Positions 7,809-16,499 of a stretch of DNA of 64,000 bases are shown piece by piece (the stretch's first letter is position 1; each line of letters starts with the position of its first letter). A model generated the notes under the pieces. That model ran no database searches. It had not been told where the DNA came from and saw only the letters and a program-made list of their open reading frames with translations. This DNA is from Bacteroidales bacterium (GTDB lineage: Bacteria; Bacteroidota; Bacteroidia; Bacteroidales; F082), in contig JAGCCO010000003.1 in the NCBI GenBank assembly GCA_017651645.1, positions 1 to 64,000 of the forward strand. Reading direction: 5' to 3'. A program made the translations under genes and the position numbers.

Positions 7809-8816
7809 CTATTTCTTAGGTTTGTATCCCGAATCTTGGAAGATATCCTGCAAATCTTTCCTCTCCATCAATTTTTGGAGCGAAACCTCATTATTTGAGA
7901 AATAAGAACGGATGATGTTCAGGCCGAAAAACTCACCCAAACGCGAGGGTGCATCGTTGCTGTAAGCCTGCGTGAAGGGGCCATCGCCAAAGAACATCAT
8001 GTAAGCATCCAGACCTGCATCGTAGAGACGACGGTTGCCTACAATGTCGGCCCACATCTGGCCTTCGTTCTCCACAGCCCAATGCCATTGGTCCGACGAA
8101 TAGCCGAGCAAAGTGCTGTCGGTCAACTCGGGACACATGGCCTCGATGAAGAAATTGCGGCGACCATAAAACACCATCTCACCCACAATCTGTCCTTGTT
8201 TGCGCCATTCGTAGATATAAAACATATAAAGTTGCTCAGCCAATTCCTTGGCCAATGTTGGAACATTTCGGCGCAACGACATGTATCTCGGCATGCCAAT
8301 CTGGTCGTAGGTCTCCTCATCGTTGAGATACCAATCCAATGAAATCACCAGCTGGTTGTCGATGATTTGAATTGGCGGCTCGTCAGGATGGACACCCGTG
8401 ATGCAAGTAAACACCTTTTTAGGCAGCGCGATGTCAGGATAATAGAGATGGAAATGTGCAAACACCTCTTCGACCAAAGGCTCCACCTCCTTTAAGTCGG
8501 GGAAAGCGGCTTTCACCTTTTGATACAAGGCGATGCTGAAAGGATCGGTGGCAAAGTCCTTTAAGTATTGCACTGCCTCAAAATTGTTGAGGTCGCCACT
8601 GAGAAACACGCGGTAGCGGCCTTGTATCTTCATCAGTTCCGCTTGGAAATCGGTGGTATCCAAGTTAAAGAGCACTTCCTCGTAACGTTCAAACTCGAGT
8701 TCGTATGGCTCTGGCTTGACATCCAGCTTCCATTTGTAAGCTGGCACTGGCTCCTGGCAGGCAGCCATGACCAAGATGAGGCTGAGTAGAAATAAGGTTT
8801 TTGCTATGGTTTTCAT
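7809..8816 (-). CDS. GldB-like lipoprotein
   Basis: 335 residues with a lipoprotein signal (MAAC lipobox, Cys20). The body matches the layout of the GldB-related family of Bacteroidota: a FERYEEVLFNLD start, a central hydrolase-like stretch (YLNDEE, PTLAKELAEQLYMFYIYEW) and the diagnostic end GEFFGLNIIRSYFSNN. GldB is a periplasm-facing lipoprotein first found through gliding mutants and is kept in many non-gliding Bacteroidales with T9SS. The gene lies 2 bp behind cinA and is surely co-transcribed with it. Family assignment rests on recalled motifs. The biochemical role is unknown; GldB members look like degenerate metallopeptidases. Confidence 0.7.
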   Translation of the reverse strand: MKTIAKTLFLLSLILVMAACQEPVPAYKWKLDVKPEPYELEFERYEEVLFNLDTTDFQAELMKIQGRYRVFLSGDLNNFEAVQYLKDFATDPFSIALYQKVKAAFPDLKEVEPLVEEVFAHFHLYYPDIALPKKVFTCITGVHPDEPPIQIIDNQLVISLDWYLNDEETYDQIGMPRYMSLRRNVPTLAKELAEQLYMFYIYEWRKQGQIVGEMVFYGRRNFFIEAMCPELTDSTLLGYSSDQWHWAVENEGQMWADIVGNRRLYDAGLDAYMMFFGDGPFTQAYSNDAPSRLGEFFGLNIIRSYFSNNEVSLQKLMERKDLQDIFQDSGYKPKK

Positions 8817-8818
8817 GG

Positions 8819-10063
8819 TTATCTGATTAATTCTTGTCTTAGCATATCATACGCTGCAATCGTGGCGCGGTTGATGACGTTCTCGCGGTCTTTGCCGAAG
8901 TTGAAACGCTTGGAAACAACACCTAAAGGCGAGGCCACACCAATCCACACTGTTCCAACGGGGTTTTCCTCCGTGCCACCACTCGGACCAGCAACACCTG
9001 TCGTGGCAACACCGAAGTCGGCTTCCATCAGATTGCGGACGCCAACAGCCATGCTTTCAACGACTTGCTGGCTCACAACGCCATGCTTCTCTATCATCTC
9101 GGCTGGCACGCCTAACACTTTCGTCTTCATCGGTGTGGCATAGGTGACCGCCGTCCCTTTGAACACATCAGAACTACCTGGTATCAGTGTGATAACATGG
9201 GCAATGTTGCCTCCCGTACAACTCTCCGCCGAGGCATAAGTCATGTTTTTATCTAGAAGCATGTCGAAAACCGTACGCTCGATGGGTTGGTCCTGCATGG
9301 CAAAAATGTACTCGGGAATCAGTCGGGTTAATTTGGCGACTTGGTCGTCCAAAGTCGCGTGAAGCAAATCGGCATTCTCGTGTCTGCCGCTTAGACGCAA
9401 CCGTACCATGCCATACTGGGGCAGATAGGCCAAAGAAAGAAAACTGGGCAAAGCGTCTTCCCAATCCTTAATCTTATCGGCCAGAAACGACTCACCAATG
9501 CCTGTAGTCATGATGACACGCTTCTCATAGGGCACCGAATGAAAGCGTTGCTTGATGCGTGGCAGTAGCTCATCTTTAAAAATGCCCTTCATCTCGAATG
9601 GCACACCAGGCATAAACGCGAATACCACCCCGTTTTTCTCCAGCCACATACAAGGTGCCGTGCCGTATGTGTTTGGAACATATTCACAGGCCTTTGGCAG
9701 CATCGCCTGACTGCGGTTGCGCTCACTCATTTGGAAGCCACGACGCTGGAATAGAGCGACCACGTTGTCGTAGGCCGCCTGACAAAATTCCAACTCGGTA
9801 TTAAAGAACTTGCATACTGTCGGTTTGGTGATGTCGTCGGCCGTAGGACCCAGCCCTCCCGTGACCAAAACGAGGTCGGAATCCATGCAGGCATTGAAGG
9901 CATCAAGGATGGCCTTTTCGGAATCACCGATGGTCAGGGTGGAATCCAGCTGAAAACCTGCATCCGATAATTGTTCACCGAGCCATGCTGCATTTGTGTT
10001 AATCACCTGTCCAATAAGCAATTCATCGCCAATTGAGATATTTTTTATGATTATTTCTTTCAT
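8819..10063 (-). CDS. cinA: CinA-family nicotinamide-nucleotide amidohydrolase
   Basis: 414 residues, normal for full-length CinA. The N-terminal MoCF-like domain (1-170) has SIGDELLIGQ, LVTGGLGPTADD and FAFMPGVPFEMK. The C-terminal domain (about 255-414) has SAESCTGG and ATTGVAGPSGG, the amidohydrolase signature. Full-length CinA proteins act in the pyridine-nucleotide cycle, as NMN deamidase in the C-terminal domain and ADP-ribose pyrophosphatase in the N-terminal domain. It is the first gene of a two-gene operon with the GldB-like lipoprotein. The promoter is at 10081-10088, giving a leader of about ten bases. Confidence 0.95.
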   Translation of the reverse strand: MKEIIIKNISIGDELLIGQVINTNAAWLGEQLSDAGFQLDSTLTIGDSEKAILDAFNACMDSDLVLVTGGLGPTADDITKPTVCKFFNTELEFCQAAYDNVVALFQRRGFQMSERNRSQAMLPKACEYVPNTYGTAPCMWLEKNGVVFAFMPGVPFEMKGIFKDELLPRIKQRFHSVPYEKRVIMTTGIGESFLADKIKDWEDALPSFLSLAYLPQYGMVRLRLSGRHENADLLHATLDDQVAKLTRLIPEYIFAMQDQPIERTVFDMLLDKNMTYASAESCTGGNIAHVITLIPGSSDVFKGTAVTYATPMKTKVLGVPAEMIEKHGVVSQQVVESMAVGVRNLMEADFGVATTGVAGPSGGTEENPVGTVWIGVASPLGVVSKRFNFGKDRENVINRATIAAYDMLRQELIR

Positions 10064-10080
10064 TTCGTTTCAAATTTGCG

Positions 10081-10088
10081 CAAAGATA
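10081..10088 (-). promoter_or_regulatory. -7 box of the cinA operon
   Basis: TATCTTTG on the minus strand, close in front of the cinA ATG. It is divergent from the phosphorylase promoter at 10140-10147. Confidence 0.6.
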
Positions 10089-10139
10089 GGCCATTTTTCG
10101 ACTATTATCACGAAAAAAACGTCATTTCAAATTATTTCG

Positions 10140-10147
10140 TATCTTTG
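10140..10147 (+). promoter_or_regulatory. -7 box of the nucleoside phosphorylase gene
   Basis: TATCTTTG, 21 bases before the ATG at 10169. It decides the start: the upstream in-frame codons from 10076 lie before the promoter. Confidence 0.65.
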
Positions 10148-10168
10148 CAGCCTCAAAATGAAAAAGAT

Positions 10169-11047
10169 ATGAATCAACCTATCCCTGCATCACAACTTGT
10201 CCTCAACAATGAGGGCGCGATATACCATTTGAACCTGCATCCCGACCAGCTGGCCGACGATGTCATCTTGGTCGGCGACCCCGGTCGCGTCGAGATGATT
10301 GCCTCGTTCTTCGACAAGATTGAGGTGGCACGCCAAAACCGCGAGCTTGTCACCCGCACTGGATATTTCAACGGCAAGCGCATTACCGTGCTCAGCACTG
10401 GCATGGGTACCGACAACCTTGACATCGTGATGAACGAACTTGATGCTTTGGCCAACATCGACCTGAAAACAAGGATGCCCAAGGAAGAACATCGCTCCTT
10501 GAACCTCATCCGCCTTGGCACTTGTGGTGCTCTTCAACCTGAAATTGAAGTAGAGGACAACTATGTGGCCACTCGTTATGCCATCGGATTGGACGGTTTG
10601 CTTTATTTCTATGAGAAACACAAAGAAGTGAACGAAATCGCTTTCCGCGATGCCTTCATTGAGCAGATGAATTACCCGAAAAACTTGCCTCTTCCCTATG
10701 TCGTTGAAGGCTCAAAGGAACTTTTTGACCGTCTGGCTCAAGGTTATTATCAAGGCTTAACAGCCACAGCACCAGGATTCTACGGACCACAAGGCCGAAC
10801 CCTAAGGATGCATCTCACCTATCCGGAAAACAATCGCAAGATTGAAGCTTTCGAATATCAAGGCTGGCGTGTGTGCAATTTTGAGATGGAGTCGTCGGCG
10901 CTTTATGGTCTCGGCAAGATGATGGGACACAATTGTTTGACTATCTGTGTGGTCGTAGCCAATCGTGTGACTGAAAAATTCGCTACTGACTATCATCCGT
11001 ATGTAAAAAAACTTGTTTTAAACACCTTGGAAAGACTGGCAAAATAG
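10169..11047 (+). CDS. Nucleoside phosphorylase (uridine-phosphorylase-like)
   Basis: 292 residues from the ATG at 10169; an in-frame start at 10076 would precede the promoter. Family motifs of the PNP/UDP superfamily are present: VILVGDPGRVEMI (phosphate site, about 28-40), VLSTGMGTDNL, LIRLGTCGAL and NFEMESSALYGLG (base and ribose site, about 240-252). These enzymes split nucleosides with phosphate to give ribose-1-phosphate and free base in pyrimidine or purine salvage. The protein is longer than E. coli Udp (253 residues), as is usual in Bacteroidales homologues. The substrate cannot be fixed by reading, but the EMES context favours uridine over purines. Monocistronic. Confidence 0.88.
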   Translation: MNQPIPASQLVLNNEGAIYHLNLHPDQLADDVILVGDPGRVEMIASFFDKIEVARQNRELVTRTGYFNGKRITVLSTGMGTDNLDIVMNELDALANIDLKTRMPKEEHRSLNLIRLGTCGALQPEIEVEDNYVATRYAIGLDGLLYFYEKHKEVNEIAFRDAFIEQMNYPKNLPLPYVVEGSKELFDRLAQGYYQGLTATAPGFYGPQGRTLRMHLTYPENNRKIEAFEYQGWRVCNFEMESSALYGLGKMMGHNCLTICVVVANRVTEKFATDYHPYVKKLVLNTLERLAK

Positions 11048-11117
11048 ATCAGCATTCAATATTTTTAAAAAAAATGCTCTTTTTTTACTTTTTTTCTCTC
11101 AAGTAAGAAAAAAATAG

Positions 11118-11125
11118 TATTTTTG
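11118..11125 (+). promoter_or_regulatory. -7 box of the OmpA-like gene
   Basis: TATTTTTG, 56 bases before the ATG at 11181. Confidence 0.6.
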
Positions 11126-11180
11126 CAGATTGAAACTGATATTTGATAGTTTATTATAAAGGATTCAATAATAAGTAAAT

Positions 11181-12437
11181 ATGAAGAAAGTATTTCTCAC
11201 AATTATCACTTTGGTGGCTATTACTTCGTCTGTGATAGCTGATGGACATGTTGATTCCGTTAGGTATTTGACAACCAGATGGCGAAGGAATTGGTTTATT
11301 TCAGCGGATGCAACAGTTAATTGGTGGCAGGGAAGTATGAGAATGCCAGAGAGTTTTACCAACAGCTACACCAAAGTGTACTGGGATCAACCACATTTTG
11401 GTGTAACTGCCAATTTCGGAAAATGGATCAACCACAAGACTGCCGTGAGATTGTCATACGACAACACTGTAATCAGTAGTTTTATCAACGGAAGACACCC
11501 TAATATTTCTCATATTCAATTCCTTTATGGCGATAATCCTGAAGTTGTGGAAACTGTTAATGGTATGGAAGTCTACAAAACTTCAATGCATTACCAAAGT
11601 TTATCGGCACAATTCATGGTAAGTCCGATTGACTTCTTCCAAGGATATTATAACCCTAACAGGATTTGGACACCTGTGTTATATGCTAGTGCCGGTGGCG
11701 CATTGACTTCCAGCCGCATGTTCCTTACTCAGAACATCATTTATTACATGAATTATGACAACGGGTACGACCTTACAAAGATCGACGGTACCAACTTTGA
11801 ATTATCATTGGGTGGTGGTTTGCTTAATAATTTCAAACTTGGTGATCATTTTGACCTCAACCTTGACATCAGATGGAATTTATACAGATGGACTATAGAT
11901 TCTTGGACTCATGAATATGAAGATGGCGGTCCCGCCTTCTTTACTGAAAACGAACACCATATCAGGCCAAAGAGATTTGATAACATGTATTCTGCCGCTT
12001 TAGGCCTTACTTATTACTTTAGTAGAATTTATGAATTGTATGAGCCTGAAACCACATTGTGCGAGCCTGAGCCACCCTGCGATCATGATACTGCCATTGT
12101 CTTCATCAACGAACTGGTCAGTTACCCGTTCTCCATTTTCTTCCATCGTGATTCTTATCAATTGATGTCGAATAGAGACTTGGTCAATTTGAGAGAAATT
12201 GCCAATGTGGCCACAGAAAACAATTACAAGATTCGTTTGAGAGGATCTTGCGACAGTGCTACAGCCACCGCCTCCTATAACCAGACTTTGTCAGAAAACC
12301 GTTGTAGGAAAATCATGACGGAACTCATGAAGATGGGCTTCCCAGAAGACAAAATCATCATTATACCGATTGGTGGAATCAAGGAACTCGACCCGACTGA
12401 ATACGACCGTCGTGTCGTGGTTGATCTTGTAAAATAA
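11181..12437 (+). CDS. OmpA-family outer-membrane protein
   Basis: 418 residues. Residues 1-20 are a signal peptide. About 25-290 are aromatic-rich, strand-like segments of an outer-membrane barrel (many W/Y/F alternations, e.g. YFSADATVNWWQG). After a Cys/Pro/Glu linker (EPETTLCEPEPPCDHD, about 293-308) comes the OmpA peptidoglycan-binding domain (about 310-418), with SIFFHRDSYQL, IRLRGSCDS and YNQTLSENRCRKIM. The domain normally has GHTDxxG; here it reads GSCDSAT, but the LSExR part is kept. Such proteins tether the outer membrane to the cell wall. Single gene with promoter and strong terminator. Confidence 0.88.
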   Translation: MKKVFLTIITLVAITSSVIADGHVDSVRYLTTRWRRNWFISADATVNWWQGSMRMPESFTNSYTKVYWDQPHFGVTANFGKWINHKTAVRLSYDNTVISSFINGRHPNISHIQFLYGDNPEVVETVNGMEVYKTSMHYQSLSAQFMVSPIDFFQGYYNPNRIWTPVLYASAGGALTSSRMFLTQNIIYYMNYDNGYDLTKIDGTNFELSLGGGLLNNFKLGDHFDLNLDIRWNLYRWTIDSWTHEYEDGGPAFFTENEHHIRPKRFDNMYSAALGLTYYFSRIYELYEPETTLCEPEPPCDHDTAIVFINELVSYPFSIFFHRDSYQLMSNRDLVNLREIANVATENNYKIRLRGSCDSATATASYNQTLSENRCRKIMTELMKMGFPEDKIIIIPIGGIKELDPTEYDRRVVVDLVK

Positions 12438-12465
12438 CCGTAATCATTTGTGACACTAGTATTAG

Positions 12466-12493
12466 AAAGCCTGACGATTGTTAGGCTTTTTTT
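12466..12493 (+). terminator. Terminator of the OmpA-like gene
   Basis: Ten-bp stem AAAGCCTGAC/GTTAGGCTTT with a GATT loop, then a run of T residues. It lies in the convergent gap to tatD. Confidence 0.88.
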
Positions 12494-12511
12494 ATTGCTT
12501 TTTCTGAATCT

Positions 12512-13282
12512 TTAAGCTATTCCGAAAAGCATCCTCGCATTTGACGAGGTAATCCCAACAATGTCTTTGATAGAGACCTGCATGATTTCGGCAATTTTCT
12601 GAGCCGTATGTACCAAGAAAGCAGGCTCATTGCGTTTGCCTCGGCATGGAACAGGAGACAAATAGGGTGCATCAGTTTCCAAAACGATTCTATCAAAGGG
12701 CAGATTGGGAAGATACTCTTTCACACCACAGTTTTTGTATGTGATCACACCACCTAAGCCGAGATGGAAGCCCAATTCAAGATAGACTTTAGCTTCCTCT
12801 TCAGTGCCAGTAAAGCAGTGCATGATGCCACGCAGACCACCATCCTGTTTCCTTTCAAGAATCTTTACCATTTTGTCGAAAGCATTGCGACAATGAATGG
12901 AAAGCGGCAGATGGAGTTGTTTGGCCCAGTCCAATTGGGTTTCAAATGCATCGAATTGTTGCTTTTCGTAGGTCGCATCCCAATAGAAATCCAGGCCGAC
13001 CTCCCCTACTCCGACATAAATGCCGCGCTCCAGCTCTTTCTCCATTTGAGAAAGCACTTCCATATAATCTTCCTTGACTTCTTCGGGCTGCAAGCCCATC
13101 ATCACGCGGGTGCAGTCGGGATAATGCTCGTGTAATTCAAGCATCGGAGCAATGGTGGAAGCATCCACATTGGGCAGGAGCATCATGCCCACACTAGCAT
13201 CCAATGCGCGCTGCATGGCCGCATCACGGTCGAGGTCGAACTGGTGGTCATAGACATGGGTATGGGTGTCGATGAGATACAT
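12512..13282 (-). CDS. tatD: TatD-family metal-dependent DNase
   Basis: 256 residues, typical length. Metal-binding motifs are present: DTHTH near the start (residues 5-9), GEVGLDFYW (about 94-102), SIHCRNA, GIMHCFTG and the final LETDAPYLSP. TatD proteins are TIM-barrel 3'-5' exonucleases with roles in DNA repair and turnover. The start is MYLIDTHTHVYDHQFDLD; the (AATTGAN)n heptad array lies directly against the start codon on its upstream side. hflX lies upstream on the same strand with only the array in between, so the two may be co-transcribed. Confidence 0.93.
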   Translation of the reverse strand: MYLIDTHTHVYDHQFDLDRDAAMQRALDASVGMMLLPNVDASTIAPMLELHEHYPDCTRVMMGLQPEEVKEDYMEVLSQMEKELERGIYVGVGEVGLDFYWDATYEKQQFDAFETQLDWAKQLHLPLSIHCRNAFDKMVKILERKQDGGLRGIMHCFTGTEEEAKVYLELGFHLGLGGVITYKNCGVKEYLPNLPFDRIVLETDAPYLSPVPCRGKRNEPAFLVHTAQKIAEIMQVSIKDIVGITSSNARMLFGIA

Positions 13283-13285
13283 TAG

Positions 13286-13320
13286 GAATTGATAATTGAC
13301 AATTGAGAATTGAAAATTAT
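13286..13320. repeat. (AATTGAN)n heptad array between hflX and tatD
   Basis: gaattga, taattga, caattga, gaattga, then a decayed unit. It touches the tatD start region (ATG ends at 13282). The same family occurs inside the U32 gene at 31868-31900. Confidence 0.8.
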
Positions 13321-13344
13321 AGGGTTAGGGGTTGGGGAGGAGGG

Positions 13345-14538
13345 TTAATAGAGGAAATTATCGTAAGGATACCGAATCGCGTGCATATCGCGGATTTCCT
13401 TGTAAAGCAAATCTCTAAATTCCTGATAGTTGTCGCGGTTCTTGGCGGAGATGAAGATGCAGTTCTCGTTCATCTTGGCCATCCAGGTCTGCTTCAGCTC
13501 CTCGTAGGAGACGTTGCGCTTGGTGGGCGGCGTCAGGTCGTCGGGGTCTTTCTCCTCCCAAGTATAGGCATCGGTCTTGTTGAAGACGACAATGGTCTTC
13601 TTGTCGGCACAGCCCAACTCGGCCAAGGTCTGGTTAACGACCTCCATCTGAGCCTCAAAGTCGGGATGCGAGATGTCGACCACATGCAGCAGGATGTCCG
13701 ACTCGCGCACCTCGTCCAAAGTGCTCTTGAACGACTCCACGAGATGATGCGGCAACTTGCGGATGAAACCAACAGTGTCAGACAATAGGAACGGCAGATT
13801 TTCCACCACCACCTTGCGCACCGTGGTATCAAGCGTGGCAAAAAGTTTGTTTTCGGTATAGACCTCCGACTTGCTCAACAAGTTCATGATGGTGGATTTG
13901 CCGACATTGGTATAGCCCACCAAAGCCACACGCACCAACTTGCCACGGTTCTTGCGCTGCACGGTCTTCTGCTTGTCGATATCCTTCAGTTTCTCTTTCA
14001 ACAGAGCGATACGGTCGAGGATTAATCGGCGGTCGGTCTCGATCTGGGTCTCACCGGGACCGCGCATACCGATACCACCACGTTGACGTTCCAAGTGGGT
14101 CCACATACGGGTCAGGCGCGGTAGAAGATATTGGTATTGGGCCAGTTCCACCTGCGCTTTAGCGTGTGCCGTATGGGCATTGGAGGCAAAAATGTCGAGA
14201 ATTAAGCTCGTGCGGTCAAGGACACGGCATTCCAGCGCCTGCTCCATGTTACGGGCCTGCGTGGCACTCAATTCGTCGTCGATGACGGCAATCTCGATAT
14301 TCTCCGCCTTGATGTACTGATGAATCTCCTCCAGCTTACCCGAACCGAGATAGGTCACGCTGCTCGGATGGTCCATGGCCTGCACGAAACGGGCTACAGG
14401 CACGCCGCCCGCCGTCTCCAGCAGGAAAGCCAACTCGTCGAGATATTCCTCCGTGCGCTCGCGGGTTTGCTTCTTCGAAGCCACGGCGATGAGCACCGCG
14501 CGTTCTGGTATTTTTTCGTATGTGATAAAGTCTCCCAT
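13345..14538 (-). CDS. hflX: GTPase HflX
   Basis: 397 residues. The N-terminal HflX domain (about 1-180) has GSGKLEEI, DRTSLILDIFA and RGPGETQIETDRR. The G domain has VALVGYTNVGKST (G1, about 205-217), TLDTT, DTVGFIRKLP (G3) and VFNKTD (G4). HflX binds the large ribosomal subunit, splits stalled ribosomes after heat or antibiotic stress and acts in ribosome rescue. The gene begins right after the terminator at 14549-14583, and no clear promoter consensus was seen in the short space before it. Confidence 0.95.
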   Translation of the reverse strand: MGDFITYEKIPERAVLIAVASKKQTRERTEEYLDELAFLLETAGGVPVARFVQAMDHPSSVTYLGSGKLEEIHQYIKAENIEIAVIDDELSATQARNMEQALECRVLDRTSLILDIFASNAHTAHAKAQVELAQYQYLLPRLTRMWTHLERQRGGIGMRGPGETQIETDRRLILDRIALLKEKLKDIDKQKTVQRKNRGKLVRVALVGYTNVGKSTIMNLLSKSEVYTENKLFATLDTTVRKVVVENLPFLLSDTVGFIRKLPHHLVESFKSTLDEVRESDILLHVVDISHPDFEAQMEVVNQTLAELGCADKKTIVVFNKTDAYTWEEKDPDDLTPPTKRNVSYEELKQTWMAKMNENCIFISAKNRDNYQEFRDLLYKEIRDMHAIRYPYDNFLY

Positions 14539-14548
14539 TTGAGCTGAA

Positions 14549-14583
14549 AAAAATCACAAATCCCCGAGGTTGCCTCGGGGATT
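14549..14583 (-). terminator. Terminator behind the S41 protease gene
   Basis: Perfect 11-bp stem AATCCCCGAGG/CCTCGGGGATT (14559-14569 with 14573-14583). On the minus strand a run of seven T residues follows a few bases after the stem. It lies only about ten bases before the hflX start codon. Confidence 0.75.
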
Positions 14584-14603
14584 ATTCTTTTGACTGTTAG
14601 ATT

Positions 14604-15635
14604 TTATTGCACGATCCAGTCCGCTGCGGTCTCGATGATGTTGTCGATGCCTTGGGCGGTCAAGTTGCGGTCAAGAAGGATGCGCACATCGGGCGGGACA
14701 CCGTTCTCATAGTTACCGCCATCAAGGGCGATGGTACGGGTGATGCTAAAACGATAGGTCCAGCCGTTGGGCAGCGAACCGCCGTTAGGCATGCCCAAGC
14801 CGCCACCGGTGTAATCACCATACAACTTGATGTTGTCGTAAGCTTGGGTGGCCACCGAGAAGAAAGAAGTGGCGCTGTATGAACCACGGTCAACCAACAC
14901 GGCCACAGGCTTGGTGTAAGGCTTGTCCTTGCCCAAGAAACTGCTATCGGCAGCATACACGGTACGGTAGTCAGTGAACTCGTCGTGACCCGGACCCGAC
15001 TTGATTTGTGACTTGAACAATTCTTGGCCATGGTTGTCGAAGATGCTGAGTAGTTTGTTCAAGTTGGCTGTTGATCCACCACCATTGTCGCGAAGGTCGA
15101 GAATCAAACCTTTGCAGTCCTTGTAGCGGTCCATGACAAACAGCAGGTCGGCATCGCTGATGTCACTGCTGAACGAGCCATAACGGATGTAAGCCACTTC
15201 GCCGTTTCGGATGAAATTGTGTTTTAAGCTGCCCGTGGTGTAACCGTAAGGTGTCAGATAGTTGGCGGCCACGACATTGGCATCCAATTGGCTGCCTTCC
15301 ATCATCAAATAGAACAAGGAGTCGCTATGCGAGACGTTGAAGTTACACCAAAGGTTAGTGTGGCCATCCTTCAACGTGTTGATCATGGCTGCGCAGACGT
15401 TGAACAGGCTGTCATCGGTCATCTCGTCATACACCATGGGGCGGTAGACCTCGTGGATAGAGTCCCAGTCAATGCCTTTGATGTCGAAGAAGGCATACTG
15501 CGTATCCACTTTATTCCAGAGGTATTCGAACACATTGACCGGATTGTCGGGAGCGTCTTTGTCGGAAACAACACGCTCACAAGAGGCAAAAGCGAGTGCC
15601 AGAAGACAGAAAACTATGGTACGAATATTTTTCAT
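14604..15635 (-). CDS. S41-family peptidase lipoprotein
   Basis: 343 residues. A lipoprotein signal (FASC, Cys19) leads into an S41 N-terminal helical domain (YLWNKVDTQYAFFDIKGIDWDSI) and the catalytic core: VAYIRYGSF, GLILDLRDNGGG (about 178-189), VAVLVDRGSYSATSFFS with the likely nucleophile Ser, and GDYTGGGLGMPNG. A PDZ domain is not evident, which fits the tricorn-like or C-terminal-processing-like S41 lipoproteins of Bacteroidales. The 5-bp gap to the upstream outer-membrane protein gene suggests a two-gene operon. Substrate unknown. Confidence 0.87.
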   Translation of the reverse strand: MKNIRTIVFCLLALAFASCERVVSDKDAPDNPVNVFEYLWNKVDTQYAFFDIKGIDWDSIHEVYRPMVYDEMTDDSLFNVCAAMINTLKDGHTNLWCNFNVSHSDSLFYLMMEGSQLDANVVAANYLTPYGYTTGSLKHNFIRNGEVAYIRYGSFSSDISDADLLFVMDRYKDCKGLILDLRDNGGGSTANLNKLLSIFDNHGQELFKSQIKSGPGHDEFTDYRTVYAADSSFLGKDKPYTKPVAVLVDRGSYSATSFFSVATQAYDNIKLYGDYTGGGLGMPNGGSLPNGWTYRFSITRTIALDGGNYENGVPPDVRILLDRNLTAQGIDNIIETAADWIVQ

Positions 15636-15640
15636 AACGG

Positions 15641-16441
15641 TTATTTTCTAAAAAGGTTGAACATAAAGGTGGTGTTGAAGCTATGAAGGGCATTGACGTA
15701 GTTGTAGACGTCCTTGTGACCCGTGGTGACGAAGTCCCAACGGTAGTTGAAGGCGATGCGATTGCCGTTCTTGAAGTTGAGGCGCAGACCCAGGTCGGTG
15801 TTGCAACCAGGGAAGAACTTGACAAAAGTGTGGTGCTCGGCCATAAGGATTTCAAAAGTGCTAGTCATGCCGATGCCATCACCCACATAGGAAAAGTCAG
15901 GACGGTTGACGACGCCCATCAGAGGCAGATTCACCTTGCTGTAGGCGGTCAACCAATTGTGGGTCTTGTCTTTGTTATAGGCGAAATCGTATTCAGCTTT
16001 CCATACAAGACCAAGGCTGCCCATGAGGGAAAGGTTGGTCGATGCATTCTGCAGGTCGGGAATCTGGCGAATGTCGGCAAAAGCATCGATATCACCACCG
16101 ACCCATTGGTGCCAACGGCCGCTCTTCGAATCATGGACACGATAGAGGAGGTCGTAGTTGATGTCATAATTCAGGTCAGTGCCACTCGGATCGATCAAAG
16201 TGGTGTTGATGTTACGGAACTCGAGATTTGTCTCATAGCGTTTCCATTCATACGTGGCACCAGTGGTCTGGATGTTGGAAACGCCCGGGATGAAGAATGG
16301 AACCGTGCCGTTGTCGTAGGAATTGGCGATGCCACGGCTAGCTCCCATGTTCAAGTACAAGGCTCTTTCAGGTCGGGTCTGGGCAAACGCACCGATGCCC
16401 ATCATGACACAAGCCATAAGAAGTAAAGTCGTTTTCTTCAT
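15641..16441 (-). CDS. Outer-membrane beta-barrel-like protein, unknown role
   Basis: 266 residues with a signal peptide (MKKTTLLLMACVMMGIGAFAQ). The rest alternates aromatic and polar residues and ends NTTFMFNLFRK, with a terminal Phe near the C-terminus as in outer-membrane barrels. Segments such as GLVWKAEYDFAYNKDKTHNWLTAYSKVNLPL and DLGLRLNFKNGNRIAFNYRWDF look like amphipathic strands. No family recognised. It is the first gene of an operon with the S41 protease 5 bp downstream, so protease and barrel may work together at the outer membrane (inference). Confidence 0.7.
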   Translation of the reverse strand: MKKTTLLLMACVMMGIGAFAQTRPERALYLNMGASRGIANSYDNGTVPFFIPGVSNIQTTGATYEWKRYETNLEFRNINTTLIDPSGTDLNYDINYDLLYRVHDSKSGRWHQWVGGDIDAFADIRQIPDLQNASTNLSLMGSLGLVWKAEYDFAYNKDKTHNWLTAYSKVNLPLMGVVNRPDFSYVGDGIGMTSTFEILMAEHHTFVKFFPGCNTDLGLRLNFKNGNRIAFNYRWDFVTTGHKDVYNYVNALHSFNTTFMFNLFRK

Positions 16442-16499
16442 TGTCTATAAAAATAGGATTGTTTAATTTATTTTGATGTTATTATTTCACTGAAACAGT

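Noticed and set aside
10076..10168. Upstream extension of the nucleoside phosphorylase
   Set aside because: It precedes the TATCTTTG promoter at 10140-10147 and adds residues unlike the family.
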